From positions 682,001 to 746,000 of the forward strand of contig NZ_AP017655.1 of the NCBI RefSeq assembly GCF_002355855.1: a stretch of 64,000 nucleotides of DNA, given 5' to 3'. This document shows, in pieces, positions 16,934-27,100 of this stretch (positions are counted from its first letter, which is position 1; every line of letters starts with the position of its first letter). The stretch is from Sphingobium cloacae. GTDB lineage: Bacteria; Pseudomonadota; Alphaproteobacteria; Sphingomonadales; Sphingomonadaceae. The position numbers were made by a program, and so were the translations under genes. Under the pieces are notes generated by a model. The model searched no databases. It saw only the letters and a list, made by a program, of their open reading frames with translations, and had not been told where the DNA came from.

Positions 16934-17305
16934 ATGGACGAAGCGCGCGACCGGGGGCTGACCCTCAATCCCAGATATGACGACAACGGCCTCATCACCG
17001 CGGTGGTGACGGATGTGGCCACGGGCGACCTGCTGATGGTGGCCCATATGAACGCGCAGGCGCTGGCGCTCACCATCGAAACCGGGTTCGCGCATTTCTG
17101 GTCCCGCAGCCGCCGGTCGCTGTGGAAGAAGGGGGAAACGTCCGGGCACATGTTGCAGGTCCGCGACCTGCGCATCGATTGCGATCAGGACGCGCTATGG
17201 ATCAAGGCCGTGCCCGCCGGTCCCACCTGTCACACCGGCGCGCGCTCCTGCTTCTTCCGCCGCATCGGCCCGGACGGGCTCAGCCGGGTCGATGAAGCGG
17301 GCTAG
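16934..17305 (+). CDS. hisI: Phosphoribosyl-AMP cyclohydrolase
   Basis: The 123-residue HisI performs the third step of histidine synthesis, opening the adenine ring of PR-AMP. Diagnostic motifs are '[17 protein letters not shown]', '[18 protein letters not shown]' and the metal-binding 'DCDQDALW' plus '[10 protein letters not shown]'. The length is normal for a stand-alone HisI without a HisE domain. It is not in a his operon here. Its 3' end overlaps the downstream lipoprotein gene by 14 bases. It follows tRNA-His by 64 bases, which is probably chance. Confidence 0.95.
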   Translation: MDEARDRGLTLNPRYDDNGLITAVVTDVATGDLLMVAHMNAQALALTIETGFAHFWSRSRRSLWKKGETSGHMLQVRDLRIDCDQDALWIKAVPAGPTCHTGARSCFFRRIGPDGLSRVDEAG

Positions 17306-17822
17306 CCTTCTTCTCTCCCTGCTGCTGGTCGCCTGTCAGCGGGATGCGGCTCCCGCGCCCGCCGAGGGAGGGGCAACTCCGTCCGCTTCCGGGCTGGAAC
17401 GCGCCGCGATCGAGACCGGCGTGATCGCCGACGTCCGCAAGGTGCCCCCGGTCGGCCTTTACCAGCGCACGCATGAGGCGGGGCGCGACATCCTCTGCAT
17501 AGCCCCGGACCGGAGCGGCCATTTGCGGTTCGGTCTGGAGGCCGTTTTCGGCCGGCAGGAAGGCTGTCGGGGGCAGGGCACGGCCCGCAATGCCGGCGAC
17601 AAGCTGATCCTGCGCTTTCAGGGCGGCGACCAATGCCTGATCGTCGCCCAATATGACGGCGACCAGATCATGATGCCCGGCGTGGTCGACGTGAACTGCG
17701 CGTCGCTTTGCGAGGGCAAGGGCTCGCTGGAGGGGGTCAGTTTCCCGCGCATCGCCAGCATGGCCCGCGCGGCCCTCGACGCGCGGGACCGTTCCGGCGC
17801 GGCGCTGTGCGGCGGCGGTTGA
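17292..17822 (+). CDS. Lipoprotein of unknown function
   Basis: The 176-residue protein has a lipoprotein signal [20 protein letters not shown] with lipobox L-V-A-C, so it should be anchored by Cys15. The mature part is Ala/Pro-rich for about 30 residues and then forms a compact domain with several further cysteines (in '[11 protein letters not shown]', '[12 protein letters not shown]', '[15 protein letters not shown]' and '[13 protein letters not shown]'). These probably make disulfides in the periplasm. It overlaps hisI by 14 bases and so is co-transcribed. I do not recognise a characterised family. Confidence 0.75.
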   Translation: MKRASLLLSLLLVACQRDAAPAPAEGGATPSASGLERAAIETGVIADVRKVPPVGLYQRTHEAGRDILCIAPDRSGHLRFGLEAVFGRQEGCRGQGTARNAGDKLILRFQGGDQCLIVAQYDGDQIMMPGVVDVNCASLCEGKGSLEGVSFPRIASMARAALDARDRSGAALCGGG

Positions 17823-17873
17823 TATAAGGCCTGCCCGCCGTCGCGTGCTGCACGACGTAACCGCAAGGATGGG

Positions 17874-18569
17874 TCAGGCCCCGACCTGCGCCTTGCTCAC
17901 GTCCAGCATCCGCCCGTTGGTGATGATTGCGACATCGCCCAGCTTCGTCACGCCGAACAGCTTCTTCGCAAAGGGCGTGGGCACGCCGATGCAGCCATGG
18001 GTGGCGTTGCCCCATTGCACGTCGCTGCCATGGATCGCCACGCCGTCATTGGTGAGCCGCAGCATATAGGGCATCGGCGCGTCATACAGGTTCGACACAT
18101 GATCGGCGTCCTTTTCCGTGATCGGGAAAGCGCCGAGCGGGCTGGGCTTGTCGTCCGCGCCGTAAAGGATGACCGCCGCCCCGATCTCATAGCCCGCGCG
18201 GAACACGGACAGGGTCTGCGCCTTGAGGTCTATGGTGATGATGACCGGCCCGGTGGCGGGCGCGCCGCTTTCGTCCCAGACATAATCGCCATGCCGGAAA
18301 GGCCCGTCGATCTTGAGCACGCGCTTCACGGCGAGCGCATGGGGATCGACCGCCATAGGCTGGGATCGGGAGCGTTCGACGGGATGAGGTTCGGCGGGCG
18401 CGGCGGCCACCGCCTCGCCCGGCTCAGGCGCGGGCCGGATCGCCTCGCCGCCCTTTCCCGCCGGGCGGTCGATCATGCCCGCGACCAGCAGGCCGATGCC
18501 GCCCAGTCCGGCCCCGATCGCCAGTTTCGGTCCGGCGCTTTTGAACAATCCCGTCAGAAAATCCGCCAT
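17874..18569 (-). CDS. L,D-transpeptidase (YkuD domain) with N-terminal anchor
   Basis: The 231-residue protein begins MADFLTGLFKSAGPKLAIGA, whose hydrophobic stretch 'LAIGAGLGGIGLLVAGMI' is an uncleaved signal anchor. A Pro/Ala/Glu-rich spacer follows, then a YkuD domain at about residues 105-220. The active site is 'AIHGSDVQWGNATHGCIGVP', with the catalytic His and nucleophilic Cys in the HGC motif. Such enzymes make 3-3 peptidoglycan cross-links or attach proteins to the cell wall. An upstream ATG at 18614 is possible but has no ribosome-binding site. It is convergent with the lipoprotein gene. Confidence 0.85.
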   Translation of the reverse strand: MADFLTGLFKSAGPKLAIGAGLGGIGLLVAGMIDRPAGKGGEAIRPAPEPGEAVAAAPAEPHPVERSRSQPMAVDPHALAVKRVLKIDGPFRHGDYVWDESGAPATGPVIITIDLKAQTLSVFRAGYEIGAAVILYGADDKPSPLGAFPITEKDADHVSNLYDAPMPYMLRLTNDGVAIHGSDVQWGNATHGCIGVPTPFAKKLFGVTKLGDVAIITNGRMLDVSKAQVGA

Positions 18570-18799
18570 GATCCGCTCGGTCCGCTCCACTTCCACGCCA
18601 TCGTCAGGCGGCATTGTAGCAGGGAAAGGTTAGGAATTGATGGAGGGCGCGGTCATGCGCGCCCAGCACCCATCCCCGATCGCCCCGAGCCAAGTGGAAG
18701 GGCCCGGCCGACCATAGGGAGGTCCCGTCGCTCAGGCCGAACGGAGGGTGGGAAAACGGCAACAACTGCCCGAAACCCCCGCCGCTCGATCCGCCGGAA

Positions 18800-21067
18800 T
18801 CACTCCCCCCGCGCCACCTCCGCCGCCGCGATGGCGGTCAGGTTCAGGATGCCGCGAGAGGTCACCCCCGGCGTCAGCACATGGATCGGCTGCGACAGCC
18901 CCATCAGCATCGGCCCCACCGTGGGCGAACTGGACGAAGCCGCCAGCGCCGTCAAAGCGATATTCGCCGAATCCAGATTGGGCATGACCAGCAGGTTCGC
19001 CGACCCCTCGAAGCGCGAATCGGGGATCAGCCTTTCGCGCAGAGGCTGGCTCAGCGCCGCGTCGGCATGCATTTCGCCATCCACGTTCAGGTCGGGCGCC
19101 GCCTGCCGCACCAGTTTCAGCGCCGCCCGCATCTTGCGCGCGCTGGGACTGTGCGAGGAACCGAAATTGGAATGGGACAGCAGCGCCGCGCGCGGCTTCA
19201 ACCCGAAATGGCGCAGCTCCGTCGCCGCCAGCAGGGTCATCTCCGCCACCTGTTCCGGCGTCGGATCGGGCACCATATGGCTGTCCGTGATGAACAGCGC
19301 GCCTGCGTCGAGGATCAGCCCCGACAGGGCGTAGACCCGCCCATAGCCCTGCTGCCGGTCGATGACCCGCAGCACATGTTCGACCTGGCTCCAATATTCC
19401 GAATTGCCGCCGACCAGCGCCGCGTCGACCTTGCCCATCCGCAGCAGCATGGCGGCGGTCACCGATGGGCGTCGATAGACATGGCGCGCGATCTCGGCGG
19501 CGGAAACGCCCTTGCGCGCCGCGACCGCGCGATAGCCTTCGACCAGTTCCTGCATGACGCCATGGTCGGTTTCGGGGTCGATCACCTCGACATCGCGATC
19601 CAGTTCGAAACGCAGGCCCAGGTCAGGCAGCTTCTGCTCCAATATCCGCCGCCGGGCGATGATGACGGGGCGCGCGATGCCTTCGTCCAGCGCGTCCTGA
19701 ATGGCTCGCAGCACCCGGCTGTCCTCGCCCTCGCCATAGACGATGCGGCGATGCGTGCCCCGCGCCGCTTCGAACACGGGCAGCATCAGTTGGCCCGATC
19801 GCGTATTCTGCCGCGCCAGCCCCCGCCGATATTCGTCGATGTCGAGCATGCGCTTCGCCACGCCGCTGTCCATCGCCGCCTTCGCCACGGCGGGCGCGAT
19901 CTCCGCGATCAGGCGCGGGTCGAACGGGGTGGGGATGATATAGTCCGGCCCGAAAGCCAGCTTGCGCCCGCCATAGGCCTGCGCCACGTCGTCATGCGCG
20001 GGCAGGCGGGCCAGGGCGGCGATGGCTTCGGCCGCCGCCGCCTTCATCGCCTCGTTGATCTGCGTCGCGCCCGCGTCCAGCGCCCCCCGGAAGATATAGG
20101 GGAAACACAGAACATTGTTGACCTGGTTGGGAAAGTCCGACCGCCCCGTCGCCACGATGGCGTCGGGCCGCGCCGCGCGCGCCACGTCGGGCAGGATTTC
20201 CGGCTCCGGGTTGGCGAGCGCGAAGATCAGCGGATTGTCCGCCAGCAGCGGCAGCCATTCGGGCTTCAGCACGCCCGGCGCGGACAGGCCCAGGAAGACG
20301 TTTGCGCCCGGCAGCACGTCGGGCAGCGTCCGCGCATTGGTGACGCGGGCATAGCGCGCCATGTTGGGCAGCATCCCCTCGCGCCCCGAATGGATCACGC
20401 CGTCCTTGTCGGTCATGGTCACATTTTCGACGGGCAGGCCCATCGACACCAGCAGGTCGACGCAGGCCAGCGCCGCCGCGCCCGCGCCCGACGTCACCAG
20501 TCGCGCCTCGGCCAGCGTCTTGCCCTGCAACACCAGCGCGTTGCGCACCGCCGCCGCGACGACGATGGCCGTGCCATGCTGGTCGTCATGGAAGACGGGG
20601 ATGTTCATCCGTTCCTTCAGCCGCGCCTCGATGGCGAAACATTCGGGGGCCTTGATGTCCTCCAGGTTGATGCCGCCGAAGGTCGGCTCCAGCAGGGCGA
20701 CGGCCTCCACGAACCTGTCGGGGTCGGTCGTGTCCACTTCGATGTCGAACACGTCGATATCGGCGAATTTCTTGAAGAGGACGGCCTTGCCCTCCATCAC
20801 CGGCTTGGACGCCAGCGCGCCGATGGCGCCCAGCCCCAGCACGGCCGTGCCGTTGGAGATCACCGCGACCAGGTTGCCGCGCGCGGTATAGTCCAGCGCC
20901 TTGTCCGGGTCCGCCGCGATCTCCAGGCAGGGCGCGGCGACGCCGGGCGAATAGGCCAGCGCCAGGTCGCGCTGGTTGACCATCCGCTTGGTCGGTTCGA
21001 TGCGCAGTTTGCCCGGTTGGGGAAACCGATGATAGTCGAGCGCGTTGCGGCGGGTATTGTCGTCCAT
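18800..21067 (-). CDS. maeB: NADP-dependent malic enzyme with PTA-like C-terminal domain
   Basis: The 755-residue protein has a malic enzyme part at residues 1-430: '[20 protein letters not shown]', '[13 protein letters not shown]', '[20 protein letters not shown]' and the nucleotide-binding '[16 protein letters not shown]'. A phosphotransacetylase-like domain (about 430-755, '[20 protein letters not shown]', 'SHSNFGSS') gives allosteric control in MaeB-type enzymes but lacks transacetylase activity. It decarboxylates malate to pyruvate and makes NADPH. The gene is monocistronic. The 185-bp gap after it (18615-18799) shows no feature I can support. Confidence 0.96.
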   Translation of the reverse strand: MDDNTRRNALDYHRFPQPGKLRIEPTKRMVNQRDLALAYSPGVAAPCLEIAADPDKALDYTARGNLVAVISNGTAVLGLGAIGALASKPVMEGKAVLFKKFADIDVFDIEVDTTDPDRFVEAVALLEPTFGGINLEDIKAPECFAIEARLKERMNIPVFHDDQHGTAIVVAAAVRNALVLQGKTLAEARLVTSGAGAAALACVDLLVSMGLPVENVTMTDKDGVIHSGREGMLPNMARYARVTNARTLPDVLPGANVFLGLSAPGVLKPEWLPLLADNPLIFALANPEPEILPDVARAARPDAIVATGRSDFPNQVNNVLCFPYIFRGALDAGATQINEAMKAAAAEAIAALARLPAHDDVAQAYGGRKLAFGPDYIIPTPFDPRLIAEIAPAVAKAAMDSGVAKRMLDIDEYRRGLARQNTRSGQLMLPVFEAARGTHRRIVYGEGEDSRVLRAIQDALDEGIARPVIIARRRILEQKLPDLGLRFELDRDVEVIDPETDHGVMQELVEGYRAVAARKGVSAAEIARHVYRRPSVTAAMLLRMGKVDAALVGGNSEYWSQVEHVLRVIDRQQGYGRVYALSGLILDAGALFITDSHMVPDPTPEQVAEMTLLAATELRHFGLKPRAALLSHSNFGSSHSPSARKMRAALKLVRQAAPDLNVDGEMHADAALSQPLRERLIPDSRFEGSANLLVMPNLDSANIALTALAASSSSPTVGPMLMGLSQPIHVLTPGVTSRGILNLTAIAAAEVARGE

Positions 21068-21144
21068 GCGGTGAGCCCTAGAGCGATTTCAGCCGAAAGG
21101 GAACATGGAAGCGCCTGTCCGGCACGCTCCTTTTCTCGATTCCG

Positions 21145-22071
21145 TCACGCCGGACCGGGTCCGGCCTCCATCCCGGTCCGTTCCCAGGGCGGCACGGGCT
21201 GGTACAATCCCGCCAGGAAATCGATGAAGGCGCTCAGCGCCAGAGGCGGGTGGGGCTGGGGCAGGTGCACCGCGAACAGGCCGACATCGGCCGACCCCTC
21301 CCATTTGGGCAGGATTTGCCGCACATGTCCCGCCGCCAGCGCGTCGCTCACGTCCCACAGCGACCGCAGCGCGATCCCCACGCCCGCCATCGCCAGTTCG
21401 CGCACGACTTCGCTGCTGTTCGTGCGGACATGGCTCGTCCCGTCCACCGTGACGGGGCCGTCCGGGCCGGCCAGCCGCCATGGCAGCTGGCCTTCCGCCG
21501 CCAGCAGGCGGTGCTTCCGCAGGTCGGCCAGCTTCCGGGGAACGCCGAACCGCTCCAGATAGGCGGGCGCGGCGCATAAAATCCGCCGGTTGGTCGCCAG
21601 CCGCCGCGCCGCGAGGCCCTGTCCCGGATCGACGGTGATGCGGATGGCAAGGTCCACTCGCGCGGCCAGCAGGTCGGCATAATCGTCCGACAGGTCGATA
21701 TGCACGGCGACGCGCGGATGCTCGTCCAGAAAGCGGCCGAGCCACGGCGCGACATGCATCCGTCCGAAGGAGGTGGGCGCGGTGATCCGGATCGTGCCCG
21801 AAGCCTGTGCTCCCGCGCCCGACACCCGCCGCTCCGCCGCGTCCAGCGCCGTCATGATCTCCCGCAGGTCGTCATGCAGCCGCTCGCCCGCCGCCGTCAG
21901 CGCCAGCCGCCGCGTCGTGCGATGGATCAGCCGCGCGCCCAGCCTTTCCTCCAGCCGCGCCAGCCGCTTCGACACCATGGCGGGCGAAATCCGCATCCGC
22001 CGTCCCGCCGCCGCCAGTCCTCCCTCCGCCACGATGGCGGCGAAGAGGTCGTAATCCGGGTCCATCATCAT
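21145..22071 (-). CDS. LysR-family transcriptional regulator
   Basis: The 308-residue protein has an N-terminal winged HTH ('FAAIVAEGGLAAAGRRMRIS', 'AMVSKRLARLEERLGARLIH', 'RTTRRLALTAAG') and a LysR substrate-binding domain ('GTIRITAPTSFGRMHVAPWL', 'AARVDLAIRI'). Three consecutive ATGs (22071, 22068, 22065) are possible; the first has GGTGA close upstream. It is divergent from malate synthase G with an 87-bp spacer, so it may control that gene. The effector is unknown. The domain pattern is the DsdC/CrgA-like LysR subgroup. Confidence 0.9.
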   Translation of the reverse strand: MMMDPDYDLFAAIVAEGGLAAAGRRMRISPAMVSKRLARLEERLGARLIHRTTRRLALTAAGERLHDDLREIMTALDAAERRVSGAGAQASGTIRITAPTSFGRMHVAPWLGRFLDEHPRVAVHIDLSDDYADLLAARVDLAIRITVDPGQGLAARRLATNRRILCAAPAYLERFGVPRKLADLRKHRLLAAEGQLPWRLAGPDGPVTVDGTSHVRTNSSEVVRELAMAGVGIALRSLWDVSDALAAGHVRQILPKWEGSADVGLFAVHLPQPHPPLALSAFIDFLAGLYQPVPPWERTGMEAGPGPA

Positions 22072-22158
22072 TTCACCAGGGGAAATTCTGAATTTGAATA
22101 ATGCCCTCTACTGCACATAATGCCGACCGTCTATGGTGCGCCGCAAAAGGAGCATCCG

Positions 22159-24255
22159 ATGACCGACATGATCGACAGAGCGGGCCTTCAGGTCGCGCGT
22201 CCCCTCGCCACCTTCATAGAGGAGCGCGCGCTTCCCGGAACGGGCATCGACGCCGCCGCCTTCTGGTCCGGCACGGCGGCGATCTTCGCCCGCTTCGCCC
22301 CGGAAAACCGGGCTTTGTTGGAAAAGCGGGACCTCCTCCAAAGCCGGATCGACGCCTGGTACCAGGACCGCCAGGGCCGCCCTCCCGAAACCGCGACACT
22401 TCGCCATTTCCTTCTTGAGATTGGCTATCTCGTCCCCGAACCCGCGCCCTTCACGATCGCCAGCGAGAATGTCGACGACGAAATCGCCCGCCTCGCCGGA
22501 CCGCAGCTCGTCGTGCCGATCCTCAACGCCCGCTTCCTCCTCAACGCCGCCAATGCGCGATGGGGAAGCCTCTACGACGCGCTCTACGGCACCGACGCAA
22601 TTCCCGGCGCTCCCGCCGGAAAGGGATACGACCCCGAACGCGGCGCGCAGGTCATTGCGTGGGCAAAGGCGTTTCTCGACAAGGCCGTGCCGCTGGCAAG
22701 CGGAAGCTGGACCGAGCTTGCCAGCGACGACATGGCGCTCGCCGATCCCGCACAATATGTGGGCCGGAGCGAGAAGGGCCGCCTCTTCCGCCACCACGGC
22801 CTCCACATCGAAGTCGTCTTCGACCGCGCCCATCCCATCGGCCGGGACGATCCGGCGGGCATCTGCGACGTCATCCTGGAATCCGCGCTGACCACCATCT
22901 GCGACCTGGAGGACTCCGTCGCCGCCGTCGATGCGGAGGACAAGGTGGCGGCCTATGCCAACTGGCTGGGCCTGATGCGGGGCGACCTGACCGACACCTT
23001 CGAGAAGAACGGCGCGATGATGACCCGCGCCCTCAACCCGGATCGCAGCTATACCGCATCGGATGGGAACAGCTTCACCCTGCCGGGCCGCAGCCTTCTC
23101 CTCGTCCGCAATGTCGGCCATTTGATGACGACCCCTGCCATCCGCTTGGCCGATGGCGGCGAAGCGCCCGAAGGCCTATTGGACGGCATCGTCACCAGCC
23201 TGATCGCGATGCACGACCTCAAGAAACCGGGCGGCAACAGCCGCACCGGCAGCGTCTACATCGTCAAACCCAAGATGCACGGTCCGGAGGAGGCCGCCTT
23301 CACCAACCGCCTGTTCGACGCGATCGAGGATATGCTCGGCCTTTCCCGCCATACGCTGAAGGTCGGGGTCATGGACGAGGAACGCCGCACCTCCGCCAAT
23401 CTCGCCGCCTGCATCGAAGCGGTGAAGGATCGCATCATCTTCATCAATACCGGCTTCCTCGACCGCACGGGCGATGAAATGCACACGTCGATGCAGGCCG
23501 GTCCCATGATCCGCAAGGGCGAGATGAAGGCAAGCGACTGGATTGCCGCCTATGAGGACCGCAACGTCCAGATCGGCCTCGCCTGCGGACTTTCCGGCAA
23601 GGCGCAGATCGGCAAGGGCATGTGGGCCGCGCCCGACCGGATGGCGGACATGCTGGAACAGAAGGTCGGCCACCCCGGGAGCGGCGCCAACACCGCCTGG
23701 GTGCCTTCCCCCACGGCCGCTACGCTCCACGCGACCCACTATCATCAGGTGGACGTGTTCGCCCGCCAGGCAGAACGCCGCGCCGAACCCGTCGCATCAC
23801 TCGAACGCCTGCTGACCGTTCCCGTCGCCACCGGCCGCAATTGGTCGGCGGAGGAGATCGCCGAGGAACTGGACAACAATGCACAGGGCATATTGGGCTA
23901 TGTCGTCCGCTGGGTCGATCAGGGCGTCGGTTGCTCGAAGGTGCCGGACATCCACGACATCGGCCTGATGGAGGACCGGGCGACGCTTCGCATTTCGTCC
24001 CAGCATATGGCGAACTGGCTGTTGCACGGCGTCTGCACGGCGCAGCAGGTCGACGCCGCTTTCCAGCGCATGGCCGCCAAGGTCGATGCGCAGAATGCGG
24101 GCGATCCGCTCTACCGTCCGATGAGCGGGAATGAAGAGGGCAGCCTGGCCTATCAAGCCGCCCGTGCGCTGGTCTTCGAAGGCGTCGCGCAACCCAACGG
24201 CTATACCGAGCCATTGCTCCATCAGTACCGCTCCCGCGTGAAGGCGCGGGGCTGA
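22159..24255 (+). CDS. glcB: Malate synthase G
   Basis: The 698-residue G-form malate synthase condenses glyoxylate and acetyl-CoA to malate in the glyoxylate shunt. Motifs include '[20 protein letters not shown]' with the Mg-binding acidic residues, '[20 protein letters not shown]', '[20 protein letters not shown]' and '[20 protein letters not shown]'. ATG 22159 has AAGGAG seven bases before it. Two upstream starts at 22120 and 22143 do not match the family. Isocitrate lyase is not in the window. The divergent LysR gene is a likely regulator. Confidence 0.96.
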   Translation: MTDMIDRAGLQVARPLATFIEERALPGTGIDAAAFWSGTAAIFARFAPENRALLEKRDLLQSRIDAWYQDRQGRPPETATLRHFLLEIGYLVPEPAPFTIASENVDDEIARLAGPQLVVPILNARFLLNAANARWGSLYDALYGTDAIPGAPAGKGYDPERGAQVIAWAKAFLDKAVPLASGSWTELASDDMALADPAQYVGRSEKGRLFRHHGLHIEVVFDRAHPIGRDDPAGICDVILESALTTICDLEDSVAAVDAEDKVAAYANWLGLMRGDLTDTFEKNGAMMTRALNPDRSYTASDGNSFTLPGRSLLLVRNVGHLMTTPAIRLADGGEAPEGLLDGIVTSLIAMHDLKKPGGNSRTGSVYIVKPKMHGPEEAAFTNRLFDAIEDMLGLSRHTLKVGVMDEERRTSANLAACIEAVKDRIIFINTGFLDRTGDEMHTSMQAGPMIRKGEMKASDWIAAYEDRNVQIGLACGLSGKAQIGKGMWAAPDRMADMLEQKVGHPGSGANTAWVPSPTAATLHATHYHQVDVFARQAERRAEPVASLERLLTVPVATGRNWSAEEIAEELDNNAQGILGYVVRWVDQGVGCSKVPDIHDIGLMEDRATLRISSQHMANWLLHGVCTAQQVDAAFQRMAAKVDAQNAGDPLYRPMSGNEEGSLAYQAARALVFEGVAQPNGYTEPLLHQYRSRVKARG

Positions 24256-24264
24256 AAGCGGCGG

Positions 24265-24290
24265 CGGGCGGCTGATGCAAAAGCCGCCCG
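24265..24290 (+). terminator. Hairpin after glcB
   Basis: CGGGCGGCT (24265-24273) and AGCCGCCCG (24282-24290) form a perfect 9-bp stem with an 8-nt loop, 9 bases after the glcB stop. There is no clear U tract, so factor-independent termination is uncertain. Confidence 0.5.
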
Positions 24291-24368
24291 TCCCGCCAGA
24301 TCGTCCAATCGACGTTGCGATGAAAAGCCCCGCTTGTGCGCCGGGGCGCTTCCCACTAAATCGCCCCC

Positions 24369-27023
24369 ATGACCTCGACCAACGACATTCGCCGCTCCTT
24401 CCTCGAATATTTCGGGGCGAACGGCCACGCCATCGTCCCTTCCGCGCCTCTGGTGCCGCACAACGACCCGACGCTGATGTTCGTCAATGCGGGCATGGTG
24501 CCGTTCAAGAATGTCTTCACGGGCCTCGAGACCCGTCCCTATACGCGGGCGACGTCCAGCCAGAAGTCGGTTCGGGCGGGCGGCAAGCATAATGACCTCG
24601 ACAATGTCGGCTATACCGCGCGTCATCATACCTTTTTCGAGATGTTGGGGAATTTCAGCTTCGGCGATTATTTCAAGGAGCAGGCGATCCTCCATGCCTG
24701 GACGCTGCTGACGAAGGAATGGGGCCTTCCGGCGGAGAAGCTGACGGCGACGGTCTATCATACCGACGACGAAGCTTTCGACCTGTGGAAGAAGATCGGC
24801 GGCCTGCCCGACCACAAGATCATTCGCATTCCGACCAAGGACAATTTCTGGGCGATGGGCGACAGCGGCCCTTGCGGTCCCTGTTCGGAAATCTTCTACG
24901 ATCATGGCGAGCATATCTGGGGTGGCCCTCCGGGCAGCCCGGAAGAGGATGGCGACCGCTTCGTCGAAATCTGGAACCTGGTCTTCATGCAATATGAGCA
25001 GGAAGCGAACGAGATCGTTTCCGAACTGCCCAAGCCCAGCATCGACACCGGCATGGGGCTGGAGCGCATCGCCGCCGTGATGCAGGGCGTCCACGACAAT
25101 TACGACACGGATACCTTCAGGGCGCTGATCGCCGAAAGCGGCGCGCTGACCCGCACCGCCACCGATGGGGAATATAAGGCCAGTCATCGCGTCATCGCGG
25201 ATCACCTGCGTTCCACCAGTTTCCTGATTGCCGATGGCGTGCTGCCCGCGAATGAAGGGCGTGGCTATGTTCTCCGCCGCATCATGCGTCGCGCCATGCG
25301 TCATGCCCACATCATCGGCGCCAAGGAGCCGTTGATGTATCGACTGGTCGGCAGCCTCGTCTCCGAAATGGGCGGCGCTTATCCCGAACTGGTCCGCGCC
25401 CAGCCGCTGATCGAAGAAACGCTGCTCCGGGAGGAAACCCGCTTCCGCAAGACGCTGGAAAATGGCCTCAGGTTATTGGACGAGGCGACCTCCGGTCTCG
25501 GCGAAGGCGGCACACTGCCCGGCGAGACAGCGTTCAAGCTCTACGACACCTATGGCTTCCCTTATGACCTGACCGAAGATGCGCTGCGCTCACGCGGTCT
25601 TGGCGTCGACCGCGATGGTTTCGACAAGGCGATGGCGGAGCAGAAGTCCGCAGCCCGTGCCGCGTGGAAGGGATCGGGCGAAAAGGCGTCGGACGAAATC
25701 TGGTTCGACATCGCGGAAAACGCCGGCAGCACCGAATTTATCGGCTATACGTCGACGGAAGGCGAAGGCGAAGTTCTCGCGCTGGTCAAGGATGGCGCGC
25801 GCGTCGATAGCGCGGGGCCGGGCGATGAAGTTGCTATCATCACCAACCAGACCCCTTTCTATGGCGAAAGCGGCGGCCAGATGGGCGATGCGGGCACCAT
25901 ATCCTCGCAGGCCGGGCTGGTTGCGGATGTGGAGGACACCGCCAAGCCGCTGGGCCGCCTGCACGCCCATCGCGCGAAGGTAGGCACGGGCAGCATCAAG
26001 GTCGGCGATACCGTCCACCTCAGCGTCGACGTGAAGCGCCGCGACCGCATCCGCGCCAATCACAGCGCCACTCATTTGCTGCATGCCGCTCTCCGCAAGG
26101 AATTGGGCGCGCATGTCACGCAGAAAGGCAGCCTCGTCGCGCCGGATCGTCTGCGTTTCGACTTTTCGCATCCCGAAGCGCTGACCCACAGCCAGATCGC
26201 TGCGATCGAGGCGGACGTGAACGAACAGATCCGCCATAATGAGGAAGTGACCACGCGCCTCATGACGCCGGATGACGCTATCGCGGCGGGCGCCATGGCG
26301 CTGTTCGGCGAGAAATATGGCGACGAGGTTCGCGTTCTTTCCATGGGACGGGGCGATGAGCACAGCTATTCCGTCGAACTGTGCGGCGGCACCCATGTCC
26401 GCGCGACCGGTGACATCGCGCTCTTCAAGATCGTCTCGGAAAGCGCCGTGTCTTCGGGCGTTCGCCGGATCGAGGCGCTGACCGGGGAATCCGCGCGCCT
26501 GTGGCTTTCGGACCGGGAAGACCGGTTGCGTCAGTCCGCCGCAACGCTCAAGACCACGCCGGAGGAGGTGCCCGCCCGCATCGCCGCGCTGGTCGAGCAG
26601 AGCCGCAAGCTTGAACGCGAACTGGCCGACGCGAAAAAGGCGCTGGCGCTGGGCGGTGGCGGTTCGGCGCAGGCGGCCGGACCGGAGCAGGTCGGCCGTA
26701 TCAACTTCATCGGTCAGGTGATCGAAGGGCTGGACCCCAAGGAACTGCGCGGCATCGTCGATCAGAACAAGGCGACGCTGGGTAGCGGCGTTTCCGCCGT
26801 TCTCGCCGTCACGGACGGACGCGCCAGCATCGCCGTGGGCGTCACCGATGACCTGACCGGCAGCGTCAGCGCAGTCGATCTGGTCCGGGCGGGCGTGGAG
26901 ACCTTGGGCGGGAAGGGAGGCGGCGGCCGTCCCGACATGGCGCAAGGGGGCGGCCCGGACGGCGACAGGGCGGAAGCGGCCATAGAAGCGGTGAAGACGG
27001 CATTGGCGAAGGTTCCGGCCTAG
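24369..27023 (+). CDS. alaS: Alanyl-tRNA synthetase
   Basis: The 884-residue class II synthetase is complete. The catalytic domain starts '[20 protein letters not shown]' and includes '[20 protein letters not shown]' and '[14 protein letters not shown]'. The editing domain carries the zinc ligands in '[16 protein letters not shown]' and '[20 protein letters not shown]'. The C-terminal C-Ala domain ends in a Gly-rich '[16 protein letters not shown]' segment. It charges tRNA-Ala and clears mischarged Ser or Gly. It is monocistronic and convergent with the antiporter gene. Confidence 0.98.
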   Translation: MTSTNDIRRSFLEYFGANGHAIVPSAPLVPHNDPTLMFVNAGMVPFKNVFTGLETRPYTRATSSQKSVRAGGKHNDLDNVGYTARHHTFFEMLGNFSFGDYFKEQAILHAWTLLTKEWGLPAEKLTATVYHTDDEAFDLWKKIGGLPDHKIIRIPTKDNFWAMGDSGPCGPCSEIFYDHGEHIWGGPPGSPEEDGDRFVEIWNLVFMQYEQEANEIVSELPKPSIDTGMGLERIAAVMQGVHDNYDTDTFRALIAESGALTRTATDGEYKASHRVIADHLRSTSFLIADGVLPANEGRGYVLRRIMRRAMRHAHIIGAKEPLMYRLVGSLVSEMGGAYPELVRAQPLIEETLLREETRFRKTLENGLRLLDEATSGLGEGGTLPGETAFKLYDTYGFPYDLTEDALRSRGLGVDRDGFDKAMAEQKSAARAAWKGSGEKASDEIWFDIAENAGSTEFIGYTSTEGEGEVLALVKDGARVDSAGPGDEVAIITNQTPFYGESGGQMGDAGTISSQAGLVADVEDTAKPLGRLHAHRAKVGTGSIKVGDTVHLSVDVKRRDRIRANHSATHLLHAALRKELGAHVTQKGSLVAPDRLRFDFSHPEALTHSQIAAIEADVNEQIRHNEEVTTRLMTPDDAIAAGAMALFGEKYGDEVRVLSMGRGDEHSYSVELCGGTHVRATGDIALFKIVSESAVSSGVRRIEALTGESARLWLSDREDRLRQSAATLKTTPEEVPARIAALVEQSRKLERELADAKKALALGGGGSAQAAGPEQVGRINFIGQVIEGLDPKELRGIVDQNKATLGSGVSAVLAVTDGRASIAVGVTDDLTGSVSAVDLVRAGVETLGGKGGGGRPDMAQGGGPDGDRAEAAIEAVKTALAKVPA

Positions 27024-27080
27024 AAGCGGCCTGCTCGCGCTGCTGCATTGGCTCGCGACATGCTTCGGGTCGCCGGAGCG

Positions 27081-27100
27081 TGATCGGATCCATCCGATCA
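27081..27100. terminator. Palindrome between convergent alaS and antiporter genes
   Basis: TGATCGGATCCATCCGATCA is a near-perfect palindrome (9-bp arms). It lies between two convergent genes and just touches the antiporter stop codon. It could act as a bidirectional hairpin, although there is no U tract on either side. Confidence 0.4.

Noticed and set aside
18881..21562. Open frame of 893 codons antisense to the malic enzyme
   Set aside because: It is Arg/Gln/His-rich with no recognisable domain and mirrors the GC-rich maeB codons; it is a shadow frame.
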